A stretch of DNA of 64,000 bases from positions 3,348,001-3,412,000 of the forward strand of contig NZ_CP107009.1 in the NCBI RefSeq assembly GCF_025725665.1, read 5' to 3'. The stretch is from Halomonas sp. LR3S48. GTDB lineage: Bacteria; Pseudomonadota; Gammaproteobacteria; Pseudomonadales; Halomonadaceae. Both the position numbers and the translations under genes were made by a program. Each line of letters begins with the position of its first letter. Position 1 is the stretch's first letter. Under the pieces are notes generated by a model. That model did no database searches. It was given only the letters and a program-made list of their open reading frames with translations, and was not told the origin of the DNA. Shown here in pieces: positions 45,717 through 56,873 of the stretch.

Positions 45717-48700
45717 ATGCGCACCCTGATCGAGGCCGCCCTGGACCGGTCGCGCACGACGCTGCTACTGCTGTTCGCCCTGCTGGTGGCGGGCATCGCC
45801 GCCTGGCAGGTGGTGCCAAAGGAGGCCAACCCGGACGTCCCCATTCCCATCATCTACGTCTCGCTGGCACTCGAGGGCGTGAGCCCCGAGGATGGCGAAC
45901 GGCTGCTGGTGCGCCCCATGGAGCAGGAGCTGCGCACCATCGAGGGCGTGCGCAAGATGACAGCCCAGTCGAGCGAAGGACATGCCGCGGTCACCCTGGA
46001 GTTCGACGCCGGCTTCGACCCGCGCCAGGCGCTGGCCGATGTGCGCGAGCGGGTCGACATCGCCAATGCCTCGCTACCCGACGAAGCCGAGGAGCCGCGA
46101 GTCTTCGAGGTCAATGTCGGCCTCTTCCCGGTGCTGTCGGTGGGCCTTTCGGGGCCGATCGAGGAGACTCGCCGACTCGCCATCGCCCGTCAGTTACGGG
46201 ATGCCTTCGAAGGGGTACCCGAAGTGCTCGAGGTCGAGATCGGCGGCGAGCGCGAGGAGCTGCTGGAGATCGTCGTCGACCCGCTGGTACTCGACAGCTA
46301 CGGCGTGGACTTCGACACCCTGTTCAACCTGGTCACGCGCAACAACCGACTGGTGGCGGCCGGCAGCCTCGATACCGGCGCTGGCCGCACACCGGTGAAG
46401 GTGCCCGGCGTAATCGAGTCCCTAGAAGACGTCATGAACATGCCGGTGAAGGTCGACGGAGACCGCGTGGTCACCTTTGCCGACGTGGCCTGGATACGCC
46501 CCACCTTCAAGGATCCGGAGGGGTTCGCCCGTATCGACGACGAGCCGGCCCTGGTGCTGGAAATCTCCAAGCGCGCCGGCGCCAACCTGATCGCCACCAT
46601 CGAGGGCGTACGCAACATCCTCGCCGAAGCCGCGCCGCTGCTGCCCGACGAACTCGCCTTTACCACCATCATGGACCAGTCGGTGACCGTCGAGCAGATG
46701 CTCTCGGAGCTGCTCAACAACGTCGTTACCGCCGTGGTACTGGTACTGATCGTGATCCTGGCGGCGATGGGTGTGCGCTCGGCGCTGATGGTGGGTCTGA
46801 CCATTCCCGGCGCCTTCCTGACGGGAATCCTGCTGATCTGGGCGATCGGCTATACCCTCAATATCGTGGTGCTGTTCGCCCTCATTTTAGTAGCCGGCAT
46901 GCTGGTGGACGGCGCCATCGTGGTCAGCGAGCTCGCCGACCGCAACCTTCGCGAGGGCCAGTCACCCCGTGCGGCCTGGATCCACGCCGCGACCCGCATG
47001 AGCTGGCCGGTCATCGCCGCCACCGCCACCACCCTGGCGGTGTTCTTCCCGCTGCTGTTCTGGCCCGGGGTGGTGGGCGAGTTCATGAAGTACCTGCCGG
47101 CCACGGTGATCCTGTGCCTGCTGGCGTCGCTGGCAATGGCCTTGATCTTCCTGCCGACCCTGGGGGGCGTATTCAGCGTGCGCGCCGGCAAGACCCGACG
47201 TAGCGAGGAAATGGTCACCGCCGGTGGCCGGCTGTATCGCGCCACCCTCGCCCGGCTGCTGGCCCATCCCGGCACGACGCTACTGATCGCCCTGCTGCTG
47301 ATGGCACTGATCTTCGTCGGCTACGGTCGATTCAATCATGGGGTGGAGTTCTTTCCCGAGGTCGAGCCGGAGAACGCCCAGGTGGTGGTACGCGCCCGGG
47401 GCGACTTCTCCGCCGTGGAAAAAGACGCCATCGTGCGCCGGGCCGAGGCGCGACTCGCCGGCATGAGCGAGGTGAAGGCGCTCTATGCCCGCTCCTACGG
47501 CATACCCAACGAGCAAGTCGGCAGCGACGTGATCGGCGTGGTGCAGTTCCAACTGATTGACTGGCAGGAGCGCCGCCCGGCTCGGGTGATCATGAGCGAG
47601 ATGGCCGAGCGCACCGCCGACCTGCCGGGCGTGGTGCTGGAGTTTCGCGAGCAGGAGCAGGGCCCGGGGGGAGGCAAACCCATCGTGCTCGAGATCAGCG
47701 CCCAACAGGAGGCGGACAGCGCAGCGGCGGTGGAGGCAATTCGCCACGCGATGGAGCGGCTCGGCGGCTTCCGCGACATCGAGGACAACCGCAGCCTGCC
47801 CGGCATCGAGTGGCGGCTCAACGTGGATCGTGCCGCCGCCGCCCGAATGGGCGCCGACGTGGCCGCCGTGGGCAGCGCCGTGCAGTTGGTGACCAACGGG
47901 CTACAAGTGGCGACCTACCGCCCCGCCCATGCTACCGACGAGGTCGACATCCGGGTGCGCTTCCCCCAGGCCTCGCGCCATATCGATCAGTTGGACCGCC
48001 TGACCCTCAATACCCCTCGCGGCCAGGTACCGGTGTCCCACTTCGCCAGCCTGGAGCCGGCTCCCCGGGTGGGCACGCTGCATCGTATCGACGGCCAGCG
48101 TGCCATCACCCTGGAGGCGGACGTGACCCAGGGCTACCAGCCCGACGAGCGCCTGCGCGCCCTGCTGGCAGAGCTGGGGCCTCCGCCGGAAGGCGTACGG
48201 GTCAACGTCGCCGGCGAGCAGGAGGACCAGGAAGAGGCCAGCCGCTTCCTGATCACCGCATTCCTGGTGGCCATCGGCATGATGTTGCTGATACTGGTCA
48301 CCCAGTTCAACAGCCTCTACCAGGCAATGCTGGTGCTCTCCGCCATCGTCTTCTCCACCGCCGGGGTGCTGATGGGCTTGCTGATCAACGGCCAGCCGTT
48401 CGGCATCGTCATGGTGGGCATGGGCATCATCGCCCTGGCGGGCATCGTGGTGAACAACAATATCGTGTTGATCGACACCTACAACGAGCTACACCAGGCA
48501 GGACTCACTCCGTACGAGGCGGCGCTGGGTGCGGGTGGGCTTCGCCTGCGCCCGGTACTGCTGACCGCGATCACCACCGTACTCGGCTTGATGCCGATGG
48601 TGCTGGAGATCAACGTCAATCTGTTCGCTCCCAGCCTGGGCCTCGGCGCCCCCTCCACCCAGTGGTGGACCCAGCTCTCCAGCGCCATCGCCGGTGGGTT

Positions 48701-48800
48701 GATATTCGCCACCGGGCTGACGCTGCTGCTCACTCCTTGCATGCTGGTGCTGTGGCAACGCCGCCCGGCTCGTGGAGCCGCCGAACCTGCCGAGGCGTAA
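45717..48800 (+). CDS. RND-family efflux transporter permease
   Basis: A 1027-residue inner-membrane pump with 12 helices and two large periplasmic loops. VLVLIVILAAMGVRSALMVGLTIP and LFALILVAGMLVDGAIVVSELADR lie in the TM3-TM4 region; the Asp in LVDGAIVV is the conserved proton-relay residue, and MGIIALAGIVVNNNIVLID is TM10-11. It belongs to the AcrB/CzcA superfamily, nearer to the HAE-1-like two-component group without tissue-specific substrate clues. The ATG at 45717 has GGGAG upstream and follows the adaptor stop by one base. Substrate unknown. Confidence 0.93.
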   Translation: MRTLIEAALDRSRTTLLLLFALLVAGIAAWQVVPKEANPDVPIPIIYVSLALEGVSPEDGERLLVRPMEQELRTIEGVRKMTAQSSEGHAAVTLEFDAGFDPRQALADVRERVDIANASLPDEAEEPRVFEVNVGLFPVLSVGLSGPIEETRRLAIARQLRDAFEGVPEVLEVEIGGEREELLEIVVDPLVLDSYGVDFDTLFNLVTRNNRLVAAGSLDTGAGRTPVKVPGVIESLEDVMNMPVKVDGDRVVTFADVAWIRPTFKDPEGFARIDDEPALVLEISKRAGANLIATIEGVRNILAEAAPLLPDELAFTTIMDQSVTVEQMLSELLNNVVTAVVLVLIVILAAMGVRSALMVGLTIPGAFLTGILLIWAIGYTLNIVVLFALILVAGMLVDGAIVVSELADRNLREGQSPRAAWIHAATRMSWPVIAATATTLAVFFPLLFWPGVVGEFMKYLPATVILCLLASLAMALIFLPTLGGVFSVRAGKTRRSEEMVTAGGRLYRATLARLLAHPGTTLLIALLLMALIFVGYGRFNHGVEFFPEVEPENAQVVVRARGDFSAVEKDAIVRRAEARLAGMSEVKALYARSYGIPNEQVGSDVIGVVQFQLIDWQERRPARVIMSEMAERTADLPGVVLEFREQEQGPGGGKPIVLEISAQQEADSAAAVEAIRHAMERLGGFRDIEDNRSLPGIEWRLNVDRAAAARMGADVAAVGSAVQLVTNGLQVATYRPAHATDEVDIRVRFPQASRHIDQLDRLTLNTPRGQVPVSHFASLEPAPRVGTLHRIDGQRAITLEADVTQGYQPDERLRALLAELGPPPEGVRVNVAGEQEDQEEASRFLITAFLVAIGMMLLILVTQFNSLYQAMLVLSAIVFSTAGVLMGLLINGQPFGIVMVGMGIIALAGIVVNNNIVLIDTYNELHQAGLTPYEAALGAGGLRLRPVLLTAITTVLGLMPMVLEINVNLFAPSLGLGAPSTQWWTQLSSAIAGGLIFATGLTLLLTPCMLVLWQRRPARGAAEPAEA

Positions 48801-48830
48801 GAGCCTTACCTGGAAGAGCCTTACCTGGAG
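48801..48830 (+). repeat. 15-bp tandem duplication after the RND pump gene
   Basis: GAGCCTTACCTGGAA (48801-48815) is followed directly by GAGCCTTACCTGGAG (48816-48830), 14 of 15 identical. The first copy begins right after the pump stop codon. Confidence 0.85.
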
Positions 48831-48842
48831 CAGATGGAACGA

Positions 48843-48872
48843 CGCCGCCCCGAACCTTGGCTCGGGGCGGCG
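48843..48872. terminator. Hairpin between RND pump and convergent rsd
   Basis: An 11-bp perfect stem (CGCCGCCCCGA / TCGGGGCGGCG) with an 8-base loop lies between the convergent stops (48800 and 48903). On the plus strand it is followed by GCCGGGAAAAAT rather than T's, so termination strength is uncertain. Confidence 0.6.
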
Positions 48873-48902
48873 CCGGGAAAAATCGGCCTGGGCTGCAAGA
48901 GA

Positions 48903-49391
48903 CTATTCGGCCTGGGCTTCCTTCTGTGGCGTATGCGCCGCATGCAGGCGAGCGATGAGCTGGTCTTCCAAGGCAAAGCGCTCGGTCAGCCCCTTGGCCA
49001 GGCGGTCGAGCCAGGCGGGCAGGCGTGGCAGAAAGTGCTGGCAACGCACCGGGGTCGAATAATCGGCATCGAACGCCAATACCAGCTCGGTGGAAAGCTC
49101 CAGCCGCTCCAGCAGCTTGTCGGCGACGTGCTGGGCCTCATGATCCTCGAAGGCGTTGGCCTCCTCGCGCAACTGGGGGTAGATCTCGAAATGACCGGCG
49201 CTGATATAGTCCATCAGCAACTCGCTGAAGCGATCGATCTGCGGCTTGCCCACAGCTTCCAGCTCGGTATCGCAAGCTTCCTTGAGCTCAAGGAAGTTGA
49301 CCAGCAGTTCACGACGCTCATCGAGCCATCGGTCGATCAGCTGATGCACGCCACCCCAGCGCTCCCTGGCTGTCTTGCACTCTTCCAGCAT
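48903..49391 (-). CDS. rsd: Rsd/AlgQ anti-sigma70 factor
   Basis: A 162-residue protein with the Rsd/AlgQ pattern: IDRWLDERRELLVNFLEL near residue 19, FSELLMDYISAGHFEIYPQL (about 55, the LVDYLSAGHF block of E. coli Rsd) and LAKGLTERFALEDQLIARLH at the C-terminus. Rsd binds sigma70 and, in E. coli, regulates SpoT with HPr; AlgQ modulates alginate and other genes in Pseudomonas. Monocistronic on the minus strand. Confidence 0.9.
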   Translation of the reverse strand: MLEECKTARERWGGVHQLIDRWLDERRELLVNFLELKEACDTELEAVGKPQIDRFSELLMDYISAGHFEIYPQLREEANAFEDHEAQHVADKLLERLELSTELVLAFDADYSTPVRCQHFLPRLPAWLDRLAKGLTERFALEDQLIARLHAAHTPQKEAQAE

Positions 49392-49529
49392 CGTGAGCCT
49401 CCTTCCCTTATGAAGCCTGTTGCAGCTCGCCGGACCTCACCGAGCTTCGAGCTTGATGCCCCAGACTCGCCGTTGCCAACCAGCCTGTCAATCCTTGGAC
49501 GAGCGAAAAATTTCACTTCATGCCGATAA

Positions 49530-49559
49530 AGTTCAAGCTTGAAATTTTAAGCTTGAACT
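49530..49559. promoter_or_regulatory. Tandem palindromic operator candidate upstream of the aminobenzoate operon
   Basis: AGTTCAAGCTT (49530-49540) and AAGCTTGAACT (49549-49559) are perfect 11-base inverted arms. Inside them, TTCAAGCTTGAA (49532-49543) is a perfect 12-bp palindrome and TTTAAGCTTGAA (49546-49557) a near-perfect second copy, centres 14 bases apart. It lies 55 bases before the first operon gene. A MarR regulator is encoded in the operon and MarR dimers bind such palindromes, so autoregulation is the likely meaning (inference). Confidence 0.7.
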
Positions 49560-49614
49560 ATCTGCACTTCGAGACTAGCCTGAAATCAAGTACAACAACG
49601 TCACGGTCTTCACC

Positions 49615-51900
49615 ATGAGAATCGCTTGCCTCGGCGGCGGCCCTGCGGGGCTCTACTTCGCCATCAGCATGAAGCTGCACGACCCTGCCCACGACATCGT
49701 GGTGATCGAGCGCAACCGGCCCGACGACACCTTCGGCTGGGGCGTGGTGCTCTCCGACGAGACGCTGGACAACCTGGCCGCCAACGACGCCGTGAGCGCG
49801 ACGCGAATCCGCGAACACTTCGCCTACTGGGACGACATCGCCGTGGTCCACGACGGCGTGAAGACGGTTTCCACCGGCCACGGCTTCTGCGGCATCGGCC
49901 GCCACAAACTGCTCCTTCTGCTGCAGCAGCGCGCCCGGGAACTCGACATCGAACTGCGCTTCGAAAGCGACATACCCGCGGAGCGCATCGACGACCTGCG
50001 CCGCGAGTTCGACCTGGTACTGGCCGCCGACGGGCTCAACTCGCGTACCCGCCAGCGCTACGCCGACCATTTCAAGCCCGACATCGAGGTGCGCGCCTGC
50101 AAGTTCGTCTGGCTCGGTACCCGCCAGACCTTCAACGACGCCTTCACCTTCATCTTCGAGAAGACCGAGCATGGCTGGGTATGGGCACATGCCTACCAGT
50201 TCGACGAGAACACCGCGACCTTCATCGTCGAGTGCAGCGAGCCCACCTGGCAGGCCTTCGGCTTCGGCGAGATGAGCCAGCAGGAGTCGATCGCCGTGTG
50301 CGAGCGAATCTTCGACCGTCACCTAGACGGCCACGCGCTGATGACCAACGCCCACCACATCCGCGGCTCGGCCTGGATCAACTTCCCCCGTGTGCTGTGC
50401 GAGCAATGGAGTTTCGACAATGTGGTGCTGATGGGCGACGCCGCCGCCACCGCTCACTTCTCCATCGGCTCGGGCACCAAGCTGGCACTGGAGAGCGCCA
50501 TCGCGCTCGCCGAGTATCTGCACAGCGAACCCGACATGGCCAGCGCCTTCGCCCGCTACGAGGAGGAGCGCCGCACCGAGGTGCTGCGCCTGCAGTCGGC
50601 GGCACGCAACTCCACCGAGTGGTTCGAGCAGGTGGAGCGCTATCTCGATCTCGACCCGGTGCAGTTCAACTACTCGTTGCTGACCCGCTCCCAGCGCATC
50701 AGCCATGAGAACCTGCGCCTGCGCGATCCGCAGTGGCTCACGAGCGCCGAGCGCTGGTTCCAGGCCCAGGCCGGTAACGAAGGCAGCGCACGGGCGCCGA
50801 TGTTCGCGCCCTTCCAACTGCGAGACCTGAGGCTGGCCAATCGCGTAGTGGTCTCGCCCATGGCCCAGTACAAGGCGGTGGACGGTTGCCCCACCGACTG
50901 GCACTTCGTGCACTATGCCGAGCGCGCCAAGGGCGGTGCCGGGCTGGTCTATATCGAGATGACCTGCGTCTCCCCCGAGGGGCGCATTACGCCGGGCTGC
51001 CCGGGGCTGTATGCCCCCGAGCACGAGGCGGCGTGGAAGCGGCTGTGCGACTTCGTCCACGCCGAGACCACCGCCAAGCTCTGTGCCCAGATCGGCCATT
51101 CTGGGCCCAAGGGCTCGACCCAGCTCGGCTGGCAGGAGATGGATGCGCCGCTGGCCGAGGGCAACTGGCCGATCATGGCGGCTTCCGCCGTGCCCTGGTC
51201 GGAGCGCAACCAGGTGCCCAAGGCGATGGACCGCGCCGACATGGACCGGGTGCGCGACGAATTCGTCGCTGCCGCGCAGATGGCCGAGCGCGCCGGCTTC
51301 GACATGCTCGAGGTACACGCCGCCCACGGCTACCTGCTCTCCTCTTTCATCACGCCGCTGACCAACCGTCGCGCCGACGAATACGGCGGCTCGCTTACGA
51401 ACCGCATGCGCTATCCGCTGGAGGTGATCCGTGCGGTGCGTCGGGCATGGCCGGCCCACAAGCCGCTGTCGGTGCGTATCTCGGCCAATGACTGGGTCGG
51501 CGACGAGGGGGTGACGCCTGACGAAGCCGTCGAGATAGCTCGCTTGTTGAAGGCCGCCGAGGTCGACATCGTCGACGTCTCCGCCGGGCAGACCTCTACC
51601 CGCGCCCGGCCGATGTACGGCCGCATGTTCCAGACCCCCTTCTCGGATCGCATCCGCAACGAGACCGGCATGGCGACCATGGCGGTGGGCAACATCTACC
51701 AGGCCGACCACGTCAACTCGATCCTGATGGCCGGCCGCGCCGACCTGGTGTGCCTGGCCCGCCCGCACCTGGCCGACCCCTACTGGACGCTGCACGCCGC
51801 CGCCGGCATCGGTGACGGCGAGTGCGACTGGCCGGCACCCTATCGCGCCGGGCGCGATCAATTGCAGCGCCTGGCCGAGCGCGGCGAGGGCTGGTCATGA
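49615..51900 (+). CDS. 2-aminobenzoyl-CoA monooxygenase/reductase-like fusion flavoprotein
   Basis: A 761-residue fusion. Residues about 1-370 form a class A FAD monooxygenase ([15 protein letters not shown] dinucleotide fold; [31 protein letters not shown], the DxxH-like FAD site). Residues about 395-755 form an Old Yellow Enzyme barrel ([62 protein letters not shown]). This architecture is that of 2-aminobenzoyl-CoA monooxygenase/reductase of Azoarcus evansii and of proteins labelled bifunctional salicylyl-CoA 5-hydroxylase/oxidoreductase. It would hydroxylate the aryl-CoA at C5 and reduce the ring. ATGA overlap with the SDR gene. Confidence 0.9.
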   Translation: MRIACLGGGPAGLYFAISMKLHDPAHDIVVIERNRPDDTFGWGVVLSDETLDNLAANDAVSATRIREHFAYWDDIAVVHDGVKTVSTGHGFCGIGRHKLLLLLQQRARELDIELRFESDIPAERIDDLRREFDLVLAADGLNSRTRQRYADHFKPDIEVRACKFVWLGTRQTFNDAFTFIFEKTEHGWVWAHAYQFDENTATFIVECSEPTWQAFGFGEMSQQESIAVCERIFDRHLDGHALMTNAHHIRGSAWINFPRVLCEQWSFDNVVLMGDAAATAHFSIGSGTKLALESAIALAEYLHSEPDMASAFARYEEERRTEVLRLQSAARNSTEWFEQVERYLDLDPVQFNYSLLTRSQRISHENLRLRDPQWLTSAERWFQAQAGNEGSARAPMFAPFQLRDLRLANRVVVSPMAQYKAVDGCPTDWHFVHYAERAKGGAGLVYIEMTCVSPEGRITPGCPGLYAPEHEAAWKRLCDFVHAETTAKLCAQIGHSGPKGSTQLGWQEMDAPLAEGNWPIMAASAVPWSERNQVPKAMDRADMDRVRDEFVAAAQMAERAGFDMLEVHAAHGYLLSSFITPLTNRRADEYGGSLTNRMRYPLEVIRAVRRAWPAHKPLSVRISANDWVGDEGVTPDEAVEIARLLKAAEVDIVDVSAGQTSTRARPMYGRMFQTPFSDRIRNETGMATMAVGNIYQADHVNSILMAGRADLVCLARPHLADPYWTLHAAAGIGDGECDWPAPYRAGRDQLQRLAERGEGWS

Positions 51901-52652
51901 ACCTGCACGGGAGCACCGCGATGCTGGGCAAGCGCGTGGTAATCACCGGCGGCGGCAGCGGCATCGGAGCCGACATGGCGCTGGCCTTCGCCGAGACGGG
52001 CGCCGATGTCGTCATCACCGGGCGCCGAGCCGGGCCGCTCGAAGAGGTGGCCGCTCGCCACCCGGCGATCACCTACGCCGTCGCAGACGTCACCCAGGAA
52101 GACGACATGGCATCGCTGTTCGATCATCTCGGCCAGGTCGATATCGTCATTGCCAATGCCGGAGCGGCCGAGAGCGCCCCGCTGATCAGAACCGAGCTAG
52201 AGCAGTGGCAGCGCATGCTGGAGGTCAACCTGACCGGCGTGTTCCTGACCCTGCGCGAAGGGTTGAAGCACCTGCGCGACGGCGGGCGGTTGATCGCCGT
52301 GGCCTCCACCGCCGGGCTCAAGGGCTACGCCTACGTGGCGCCCTACTGCGCCGCCAAGCATGGCGTGGTGGGGCTGGTGCGCGCCCTGGCCCAGGAGGTG
52401 GGCCGCGACATCACCGTCAACGCACTGTGCCCCGGCTTCACCGAGACCCCACTGCTCGAGGCCAGCGTCGCCACCATCGTGGCCAAGACCGGCCAGACAG
52501 CGGAACAGGCCCGTGCTCACTTGCAGTCCACCAATCCCAGCGGCCGGCTCGTCCAGCCCGCCGAGGTAACCGCCACGGCGCTGTGGCTATGCGGCCCGCA
52601 CAGCGGCGCCATAAACGGCCAGGCGATCTCGATTTCGGGAGGCGAGACATGA
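51897..52652 (+). CDS. Short-chain dehydrogenase/reductase
   Basis: A 251-residue classical [18 protein letters not shown] (NAD(P) loop, about residue 17), IANAGAAES, and catalytic Ser...YxxxK in [23 protein letters not shown]; the end [22 protein letters not shown] is typical of 3-hydroxyacyl/3-hydroxybutyrate dehydrogenase-like SDRs. In this operon it probably oxidises a hydroxyl made by the hydratase or after ring reduction. The start is fixed by ATGA overlaps on both sides; an in-frame extension to 51822 is not needed. Confidence 0.9.
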   Translation: MNLHGSTAMLGKRVVITGGGSGIGADMALAFAETGADVVITGRRAGPLEEVAARHPAITYAVADVTQEDDMASLFDHLGQVDIVIANAGAAESAPLIRTELEQWQRMLEVNLTGVFLTLREGLKHLRDGGRLIAVASTAGLKGYAYVAPYCAAKHGVVGLVRALAQEVGRDITVNALCPGFTETPLLEASVATIVAKTGQTAEQARAHLQSTNPSGRLVQPAEVTATALWLCGPHSGAINGQAISISGGET

Positions 52653-53119
52653 CGGCCCCGCAGTTGGGACAGGAGACCCTGAGCAAGGAGCGCCTGCGCC
52701 TGTGGCTGCGCATGCTGCGGGTAACGCGCCAGGTGGAGGCGGCGCTGCGCGAGAAGCTGCGCCTGGAGTTCGACTCCACCCTGCCGCGCTTCGACGTCAT
52801 GGCCGCGCTCTTTCGCGACCGTGAGGGCCTGAAGATGAACGAGCTCTCCAAGCGGCTGCGCGTCTCAAACGGCAACGTCACCGGCATCGTCGACCGCCTG
52901 GCCGACGACGGCCTGGTCGAGCGCATCGCGATCGAGGGCGACCGCCGCGCCACGCTGGTGAGACTGACGCCGGACGGCCGCGACGCCTTCACCACCATGG
53001 CAGTGGCCCACGAGCGCTGGGTCAACGAACTGCTGGATGGCGTCAGCGCAGAGGATGCCCACCATATCGGCGAGCTGCTGCACCGCTTGCCGGCCGATAC
53101 GGGAGATCGACAACGATGA
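52649..53119 (+). CDS. MarR-family transcriptional regulator
   Basis: A 156-residue MarR protein. The winged helix is at about 50-105: [40 protein letters not shown], then [17 protein letters not shown] (wing). Aryl-CoA degradation operons are often controlled by MarR repressors released by the CoA thioester. Its position inside the operon and the tandem palindrome at 49530-49559 suggest autoregulation. ATGA overlaps join it to the SDR and hydratase genes. Confidence 0.93.
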   Translation: MTAPQLGQETLSKERLRLWLRMLRVTRQVEAALREKLRLEFDSTLPRFDVMAALFRDREGLKMNELSKRLRVSNGNVTGIVDRLADDGLVERIAIEGDRRATLVRLTPDGRDAFTTMAVAHERWVNELLDGVSAEDAHHIGELLHRLPADTGDRQR

Positions 53120-53924
53120 AACTGGCCAACCTGACGCCGCGTCATTTCCAGTGGCGCATGGAGGGCGAGGTCGCGGTGATCCGCCTCGACCGCCCCGAGC
53201 GCAAGAACCCGCTCACCTTCGACAGCTACGCCGAGCTTCGCGATACCTTCCGCGACCTGGTCTACGCCGAGGACGTCAAGGCGGTGGTGTTCGCTTCCAA
53301 CGGTGGCAACTTCTGCTCCGGTGGTGACGTGCACGAGATCATCGCCCCGCTGGTCGGGCGCGACATGAAGGGACTGCTCGAGTTCACGCGCATGACCGGC
53401 GATCTGGTCAAGGCGATGATCCACTGCACCAAGCCGGTGATCAGCGCCGTCGACGGCGTCTGCGTCGGTGCCGGCGCCATCATTGCCATGGCCTCGGACA
53501 TCCGCTTCGCCACACCTCAGGCGAGCACCGCTTTTCTCTTCACCCGGGTAGGCCTCGCCGGCTGCGACATGGGCGCCTGTGCCATGCTGCCCCGCATCAT
53601 CGGCCAGGGCCGCGCCGCCGACCTGCTCTACAGCGGGCGCAGCATGAGCGCGGAGGAAGGTCACCAGTGGGGTTTCTACAATCGACTGGTGGAAGCGGAA
53701 TCTCTCGAAGCCGAGGCCATCGCCTACGCCACCCGTCTGGCCCAGGGGCCCACCTTCGCCCATGGCATCACCAAGACCCAGCTCAACCAAGAGTGGTCGA
53801 TGGGCCTGGAGCAGGCCATCGAGGCCGAGGCCCAGGCTCAGGCGATCTGCATGCAGACCCGCGACTTCGAGCGCGCCTACCGCGCCTTCGCCGCCAAACA
53901 GAAGCCGATCTTCGGGGGGGATTG

Positions 53925-53925
<1 letters not shown>
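53116..53925 (+). CDS. Enoyl-CoA hydratase/isomerase family protein
   Basis: A 269-residue crotonase-fold protein: [23 protein letters not shown], the oxyanion/CoA segments [17 protein letters not shown] (about residue 58) and [20 protein letters not shown] (about 113). The region usually reading PGAGGTQ is [14 protein letters not shown], so its exact reaction may differ from simple hydration; ring cleavage or double-bond hydration of the reduced aryl-CoA are options. Its stop shares one base with the next start (TGATG) after a run of seven G. Confidence 0.9.
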
Positions 53926-55055
<1,130 letters not shown>

Positions 55056-55140
55056 AAGAACGACTGACGACACGCCAGCCCCGTATTCCCCTGTCGACGC
55101 CTCGGCGCCGCACAACAACAACGATGTACGGAGAATGGTC

Positions 55141-56769
55141 ATGAACGCACCATCGGCCCACGCCGATACCTTCGCCCGGGACAACCTGCCTCCCGTGCAT
55201 GAATGGCCCGAGCTCAGGCTCGACGGCTTCGACTATCCCGAACGCCTCAACGCCGCGGTGGAGCTCACCGACCGCTGGGTAGAACGCGGCCACGGCGAAC
55301 GCGTGGCGCTGATCGGCAACGGTCGTCGGCGCAGCTACCGTGAGCTCGCCGAGTGGACCAACCGCCTGGCCCATGCGCTGGTGGAGGACCTCGGCGTTCG
55401 CCCCGGCCACAGGGTGCTGATCCGCTCGGCCAATAACCCCGCCATGGTCGCCTGCTGGCTCGCCGCCACCAAGGCCGGCGCCGTGGTGGTCAACACCATG
55501 CCGATGCTGCGTGCCGGCGAGCTGGCCCAGGTGGTCGACAAGGCCGAGATTGCCCTGGCCCTGTGCGATACCCGCCTGCTCGAAGAGCTCGAGGCCTGCG
55601 CCGCGGACAGCGCCTACCTGAAACGCGTGGTGGGCTTCGACGGCACGGCGAATCACGACGCCGATCTCGACCGCCTGGCGCTGGACAAGCCGACCGACTT
55701 CGAGGCGGTAGCCACCGCCGCCGACGACGTGGCGCTGCTCGGCTTCACCTCCGGCACCACCGGGATGCCCAAGGCGACCATGCATTTCCATCGCGACCTG
55801 CTGATCATCGCCGACGGCTATGCACGCGAGGTGCTGCAGGTGACACCGGACGACGTCTTCGTCGGTTCGCCGCCGCTGGCCTTCACCTTCGGCCTGGGGG
55901 GACTCGCCATCTTTCCGCTGCGCTTCGGCGCCAGCGCCGTGCTGCTGGAGAAGGCCACCCCACCCAGCATGATGGACATCATTCGCGAACATCGCGCTAC
56001 CATCGTATTCACTGCGCCTACGGCGTATCGCACCATGCTCGCCTCACTGGACAGCCGCGAGGCGCTGGCCAGCCTGCGCGTGGCGGTATCGGCAGGAGAA
56101 ACGCTGCCGGCGCCGATCTATCACGACTGGATCGAGAAGACGGGCACACCGATCCTCGACGGCATCGGCGCCACCGAAATGCTGCACATCTTCATCTCCA
56201 ACCGCCTCGACGACCATCGCCCGGCCTGTACCGGCAGACCGGTGGCGGGCTATGAGGCCAAGATCGTCGACCCCGACATGAATGAGCTGCCGCGTGGCGA
56301 GATCGGCCGCCTGGCAGTACGCGGGCCCACCGGCTGCCGCTACCTGGCCGATGCGCGCCAGCGGGGTTACGTGCAGCAGGGCTGGAACCTCACGGGCGAC
56401 GCCTTCTTCCAGGACGACGAGGGCTACTTCCACTTCGCCGCACGCAACGACGACATGATCGTCTCGTCCGGCTACAACATCGCCGGCCCTGAAGTGGAGG
56501 CCGCCCTGCTCGCCCATGAAGCGGTGGCCGAGTGTGCCGTGATCGGCGCACCGAATGGAGAGCGTGGGCAGATCGTCGAAGCCTTCGTGGTACTGTCTTC
56601 CGGTGTCGAGCCGGACGCGGCCTGCGTCGAACGCTTGCAGGCGTTCGTCAAGCAACGCATCGCGCCCTACAAGTACCCACGCTCGATTCGCTTCGTCGAG
56701 ACGCTGCCGAAGACGGCCACCGGCAAGGTACAGCGCTTCCGGCTGCGCCAGGAGCATTATCCCGATTGA
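55141..56769 (+). CDS. Aryl-CoA ligase (2-aminobenzoate/benzoate-CoA ligase type)
   Basis: A 542-residue adenylate-forming enzyme: phosphate loop LLGFTSGTTGMPKATMHFHRD (in parts, about residue 202), GIGATEMLHIFISN (about 340), LTGDAFFQDDEGYFHFAARNDDMIVSSGYNIAGPEVEAALL and the C-terminal catalytic Lys in LPKTATGKVQRFRLR. The GATEMLHIFISN block is that of benzoate/aminobenzoate-CoA ligases. It activates the aromatic acid and starts the pathway. The ATG at 55141 is 7 bases after GGAG; an ATG two codons earlier (55135) is too close. Confidence 0.9.
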   Translation: MNAPSAHADTFARDNLPPVHEWPELRLDGFDYPERLNAAVELTDRWVERGHGERVALIGNGRRRSYRELAEWTNRLAHALVEDLGVRPGHRVLIRSANNPAMVACWLAATKAGAVVVNTMPMLRAGELAQVVDKAEIALALCDTRLLEELEACAADSAYLKRVVGFDGTANHDADLDRLALDKPTDFEAVATAADDVALLGFTSGTTGMPKATMHFHRDLLIIADGYAREVLQVTPDDVFVGSPPLAFTFGLGGLAIFPLRFGASAVLLEKATPPSMMDIIREHRATIVFTAPTAYRTMLASLDSREALASLRVAVSAGETLPAPIYHDWIEKTGTPILDGIGATEMLHIFISNRLDDHRPACTGRPVAGYEAKIVDPDMNELPRGEIGRLAVRGPTGCRYLADARQRGYVQQGWNLTGDAFFQDDEGYFHFAARNDDMIVSSGYNIAGPEVEAALLAHEAVAECAVIGAPNGERGQIVEAFVVLSSGVEPDAACVERLQAFVKQRIAPYKYPRSIRFVETLPKTATGKVQRFRLRQEHYPD

Positions 56770-56873
56770 CAGCGGGGAATCGGCCCGACGGCATCACCTG
56801 ACGGGCAGCAACGGCACAAGCGCTGGACACGGCGCCGAAGACCACAACAAACGAGAACGAAGAGGGAAAATCC

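Noticed and set aside
50323..51861. A 512-codon minus-strand frame opposite the aminobenzoyl-CoA fusion gene
   Set aside because: Antisense to a gene with intact flavoprotein motifs; translation rich in His/Gly/Val repeats of the type seen in GC-rich shadows.
53914..53920. Run of seven G at the enoyl-CoA hydratase/acyl-CoA dehydrogenase junction as a frameshift site
   Set aside because: Both genes are full length in their own frames and the junction is a normal TGATG overlap; nothing indicates programmed slippage or a sequence error.
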